Positions 5,704-7,012 of a stretch of DNA of 7,012 nt are shown piece by piece. The position numbers were made by a program, and so were the translations under genes. The stretch comes from Gemmatimonadota bacterium (GTDB lineage Bacteria > Gemmatimonadota > Gemmatimonadetes > Gemmatimonadales > GWC2-71-9): contig JAOTWK010000182.1 of the NCBI GenBank assembly GCA_029862935.1, positions 1-7,012 of the forward strand, in the 5' to 3' direction. Positions within the stretch are counted from its first letter, which is position 1, and each line of letters opens with the position of its first letter. The notes beneath the pieces were generated by a model that saw only the letters and a program-made list of their open reading frames with translations, was not told the DNA's origin and made no database searches.

Positions 5704-6171
5704 GTGCGAAACGCAACTTTCTACATCTCCACCATCTGCCTTGCTCTTGGGCTGCTTGCTGCACAGCCGCGCAGCGCGGATGGCCAGGAAGCACCGGCTG
5801 TCCGAAGCTTGTATGACACGACCGGTGTGTTCGTGTACACCAGCTTCAACAAGGTGCCGTGGTCCCGGGTCGACAGCCTCATTCAGCTCAACCGCATGAG
5901 TCCGACCGTCCGCGACATGGCGATCGAGATGGGGTGTTATCTGGACCGACGGATGATGATCCACCACACGGGGACAGAGTTTAACGTGGTGGTCATGACC
6001 TCGTACCCCACGTGGCAGAGCATCATGAGCCGGAGTGGATGCGGCGGACGTGCCTTCCGCGCGGCCGTCCCCGATTCAGCGCTACGTCGGGCGATCAATG
6101 AAGGGAACAACTGGGTGTTTGGAGAGAACGAGCACCGCGACATCATCTACTGGGAGCCGTATCCGAGGTAG
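5704..6171 (+). CDS. small exported protein of unknown function
   Basis: I do not recognise this 155-aa protein with certainty. It begins at GTG (read as Met) after a good Shine-Dalgarno, and residues 1-27 look like a Sec signal peptide: MRNATFYIST, a Leu/Ala core, then a polar exit near SADGQ. The mature part of about 125 residues has an alternating pattern: a strand (GVFVYTSFNKV, 41-51), a helix with SRVDSLIQLN, a segment ending in GCYL, a strand (FNVVVMTSYPTW, 93-104), then helices and a terminal HRDIIYWEP. This strand-helix order with a conserved-looking TSYPTWQSI recalls dimeric alpha/beta-barrel (ferredoxin-like) proteins, but that is a guess. Mature cysteines are C78 and C113, which could pair in the periplasm. 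The gene stands alone on the plus strand, diverging from the ABC operon, and ends 20 nt before an inverted repeat. Signal peptide, RBS and an unbroken frame make it a real gene. Confidence 0.75.
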   Translation: MRNATFYISTICLALGLLAAQPRSADGQEAPAVRSLYDTTGVFVYTSFNKVPWSRVDSLIQLNRMSPTVRDMAIEMGCYLDRRMMIHHTGTEFNVVVMTSYPTWQSIMSRSGCGGRAFRAAVPDSALRRAINEGNNWVFGENEHRDIIYWEPYPR

Positions 6172-6190
6172 AGAAGAGGGAGCGGAACGG

Positions 6191-6246
6191 GTGTCAGTTC
6201 TGAGTTCTCGGTGGTCAACTGAAGATCGACAACTGAGAACTGACAT
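6191..6246 (+). repeat. imperfect inverted repeat after the small exported-protein gene
   Basis: TGTCAGTTCTGAGTT at 6192-6206 and AACTGAGAACTGACA at 6231-6245 are reverse complements with one mismatch in 15, enclosing a 24-nt loop that itself contains CAACTGAAG (6216-6224). It begins 20 nt after the TAG of the gene at 5704-6171, so it may act as a bidirectional 3'-end structure with the convergent gene at 6317. It lacks a T-run. The internal word is the exact reverse complement of 3122-3130, marking both as one repeat family. Confidence 0.75.
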
Positions 6247-6261
6247 CCGTCTCGCCCAGCC

Positions 6262-6326
6262 CTCAATTGCCCTATCATCACCGCTAGAGCCGCGGCAGGG
6301 AGGCAGACCATCCTATTCATCGCCCT
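6262..6326. repeat. degenerate CATCGCCC-type repeat beside the inverted repeat
   Basis: TGCCCTATCATCACC at about 6269-6282 and TTCATCGCCCT at 6316-6326 resemble the array at 3071-3119; the latter 11-mer is identical to 3100-3110. The last unit overlaps the final codons of the minus-strand gene ending at 6317. So the array word and the CAACTGAAG hairpin sit side by side at two separate gene ends. Confidence 0.5.
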
Positions 6327-6877
6327 CTTGCCAGCCGACTGCCTGTCAAATGGACGCTAAAACCAATCCTCGCTCCGACGGCGAAACTGTCTTGTTGCGG
6401 TCTCAGGCTCACGCGCAAGTGGTCGAGCGGGACGGTGGCCCAGCGATCGGTCTTGATGAACGACCCAACGATGACACCTGAAACCGCACCGATCGCTCCA
6501 CCCAACCCGCCACCAAGCACCACCGCACAGTTGGTCGTGCTCGCGCCCTCGTAGCACCCCAAGTCACCGACCTGCCACACCAAGAACCCCAGTCCGACGC
6601 CCGACAGCAATCCGATCCAGGCGCCCCGCCACGGATGGGATCGACGGCCGATGGAGGTCTCGAGCCTCGCAAGCGATGAGAGCGGGTACCGCACGGTATT
6701 GTCGTTGTCCACCACGAGCGTGTCCGCGTCCAAGGTCCGGAATATCGCGATGTGCCTGTTCAGACCAAGCGTTGGTGCTGTGATGCGCACCCGTTGACCC
6801 CGCTGCAGAGATTGCTGCCCAACAACGTCGACGTTGAGCGCGAGAAGGAGAACGACGAGCAGCGTGGCGGTGCGCAT
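6317..6877 (-). CDS. small glycine-zipper envelope protein of unknown function
   Basis: From the ATG at 6877 this is a 186-aa protein with an N-terminal signal sequence (MRTATLLVVLLLALNVDVVGQQ). A basic, beta-rich segment follows (GQRVRITAPTLG, then FRTLDADTLVVD and VRYPLSSLARLE), reading like a small barrel domain found in many secreted proteins of Gemmatimonadota and Acidobacteriota. Then come two hydrophobic hairpins: WRGAWIGLLSGVGLGFLVW, and a glycine-zipper GGGLGGAIGAVSGVIVGSF, separated by a loop with two cysteines (CYEGASTTNC). It ends with WATVPLDHLRV and a short basic tail. The function is not known; glycine-zipper segments usually insert in or oligomerise on membranes. The frame is open further upstream to an ATG at 6976, but those 33 residues are a Thr/Pro-rich low-complexity run and would bury the signal sequence, so I reject that start. 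No clear ribosome-binding site precedes 6877. Confidence 0.75.
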   Translation of the reverse strand: MRTATLLVVLLLALNVDVVGQQSLQRGQRVRITAPTLGLNRHIAIFRTLDADTLVVDNDNTVRYPLSSLARLETSIGRRSHPWRGAWIGLLSGVGLGFLVWQVGDLGCYEGASTTNCAVVLGGGLGGAIGAVSGVIVGSFIKTDRWATVPLDHLRVSLRPQQDSFAVGARIGFSVHLTGSRLARGR

Positions 6878-7012
6878 GTGCGTGTTCGAAAGAGGCGGCC
6901 GCGGACGGGTTCCCGTCTGCGGCGGAGCGGCAGTCGTCTCAGTCGTCGTTGTCGTCACAGTCGTGCCAAAAATCATCGCCCTCCCATCGTCCCTCAGTCA
7001 TCTTGGGCCGTC
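6878..7012. other. upstream region with ACN trinucleotide run and CATCGCCCT repeats
   Basis: On the minus strand, 6932-6964 is a run of ACN codon-like triplets (ACG, ACT, ACA) broken by GTG and GAG. At the right edge CATCGCCCT (6974-6982) is followed by CATCGTCCCT (6985-6994), an 11-bp period like the array at 3071-3119. The region should hold the promoter of the gene at 6317-6877, but I cannot resolve a convincing -35/-10 pair. Confidence 0.5.

Noticed and set aside
6035..6481. 148-aa plus-strand open frame across the end of the exported-protein gene and the convergent gene
   Set aside because: It overlaps two better supported genes and the inverted repeat, has low-complexity Arg/Ser content and no ribosome-binding site.
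6878..6976. ATG at 6976 as the start of the glycine-zipper protein
   Set aside because: It would put 33 Thr/Pro-rich residues ahead of a good signal sequence, and the ATG is part of a repeated CATCGCCCT unit.

Overview
The window is high-GC bacterial DNA carrying eight protein-coding genes and several short intergenic repeats. No RNA gene, insertion sequence or CRISPR array is visible. The gene content is a spondin-domain lipoprotein, a DUF5916-like outer-membrane protein remnant and a secreted glycine-zipper protein, and short repeats built on CATCGCCC and CAACTGAAG/CAGCTGA words lie between genes. Together these recall Gemmatimonadota, or a similar soil or sediment Gram-negative. That placement rests on remembered family resemblance, not on a marker gene.

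Six genes read leftward on the minus strand from about 5464 to 58. The first three form a tight operon: a small signal-peptide protein that looks like the two ends of a DUF5916 beta-barrel protein joined together (4946-5464), an ABC-2 type exporter ATPase (3980-4933) and its permease (3195-3983). The gaps are 12 nt and then a 4-nt ATGA overlap. A repeat-rich spacer (2963-3194) follows. Next come a spondin-domain lipoprotein (2219-2962), a strong GC hairpin, and an OmpR-type response regulator overlapping its HAMP/HisKA/HATPase sensor kinase by 4 nt (1479-2153 and 58-1482). The left edge holds a 10-bp tandem repeat that can fold just beyond the kinase stop codon.

On the right, a plus-strand gene for a small exported protein of unknown function (5704-6171) diverges from the ABC operon across a spacer of about 240 bp. 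It ends at an imperfect inverted repeat. A minus-strand gene for a small glycine-zipper membrane or envelope protein (6317-6877) converges on it.

Functionally, the window joins an export module of unknown substrate to a two-component system and several envelope or exported proteins. Nothing in the sequence proves that the two-component system controls the other genes. The observations most worth a second look are the internally deleted DUF5916-like gene kept in frame at the head of an ABC operon, the composite intergenic repeats at gene 3' ends, and a permease with an unusually short first extracytoplasmic loop. I do not see a clearly new multi-gene system.
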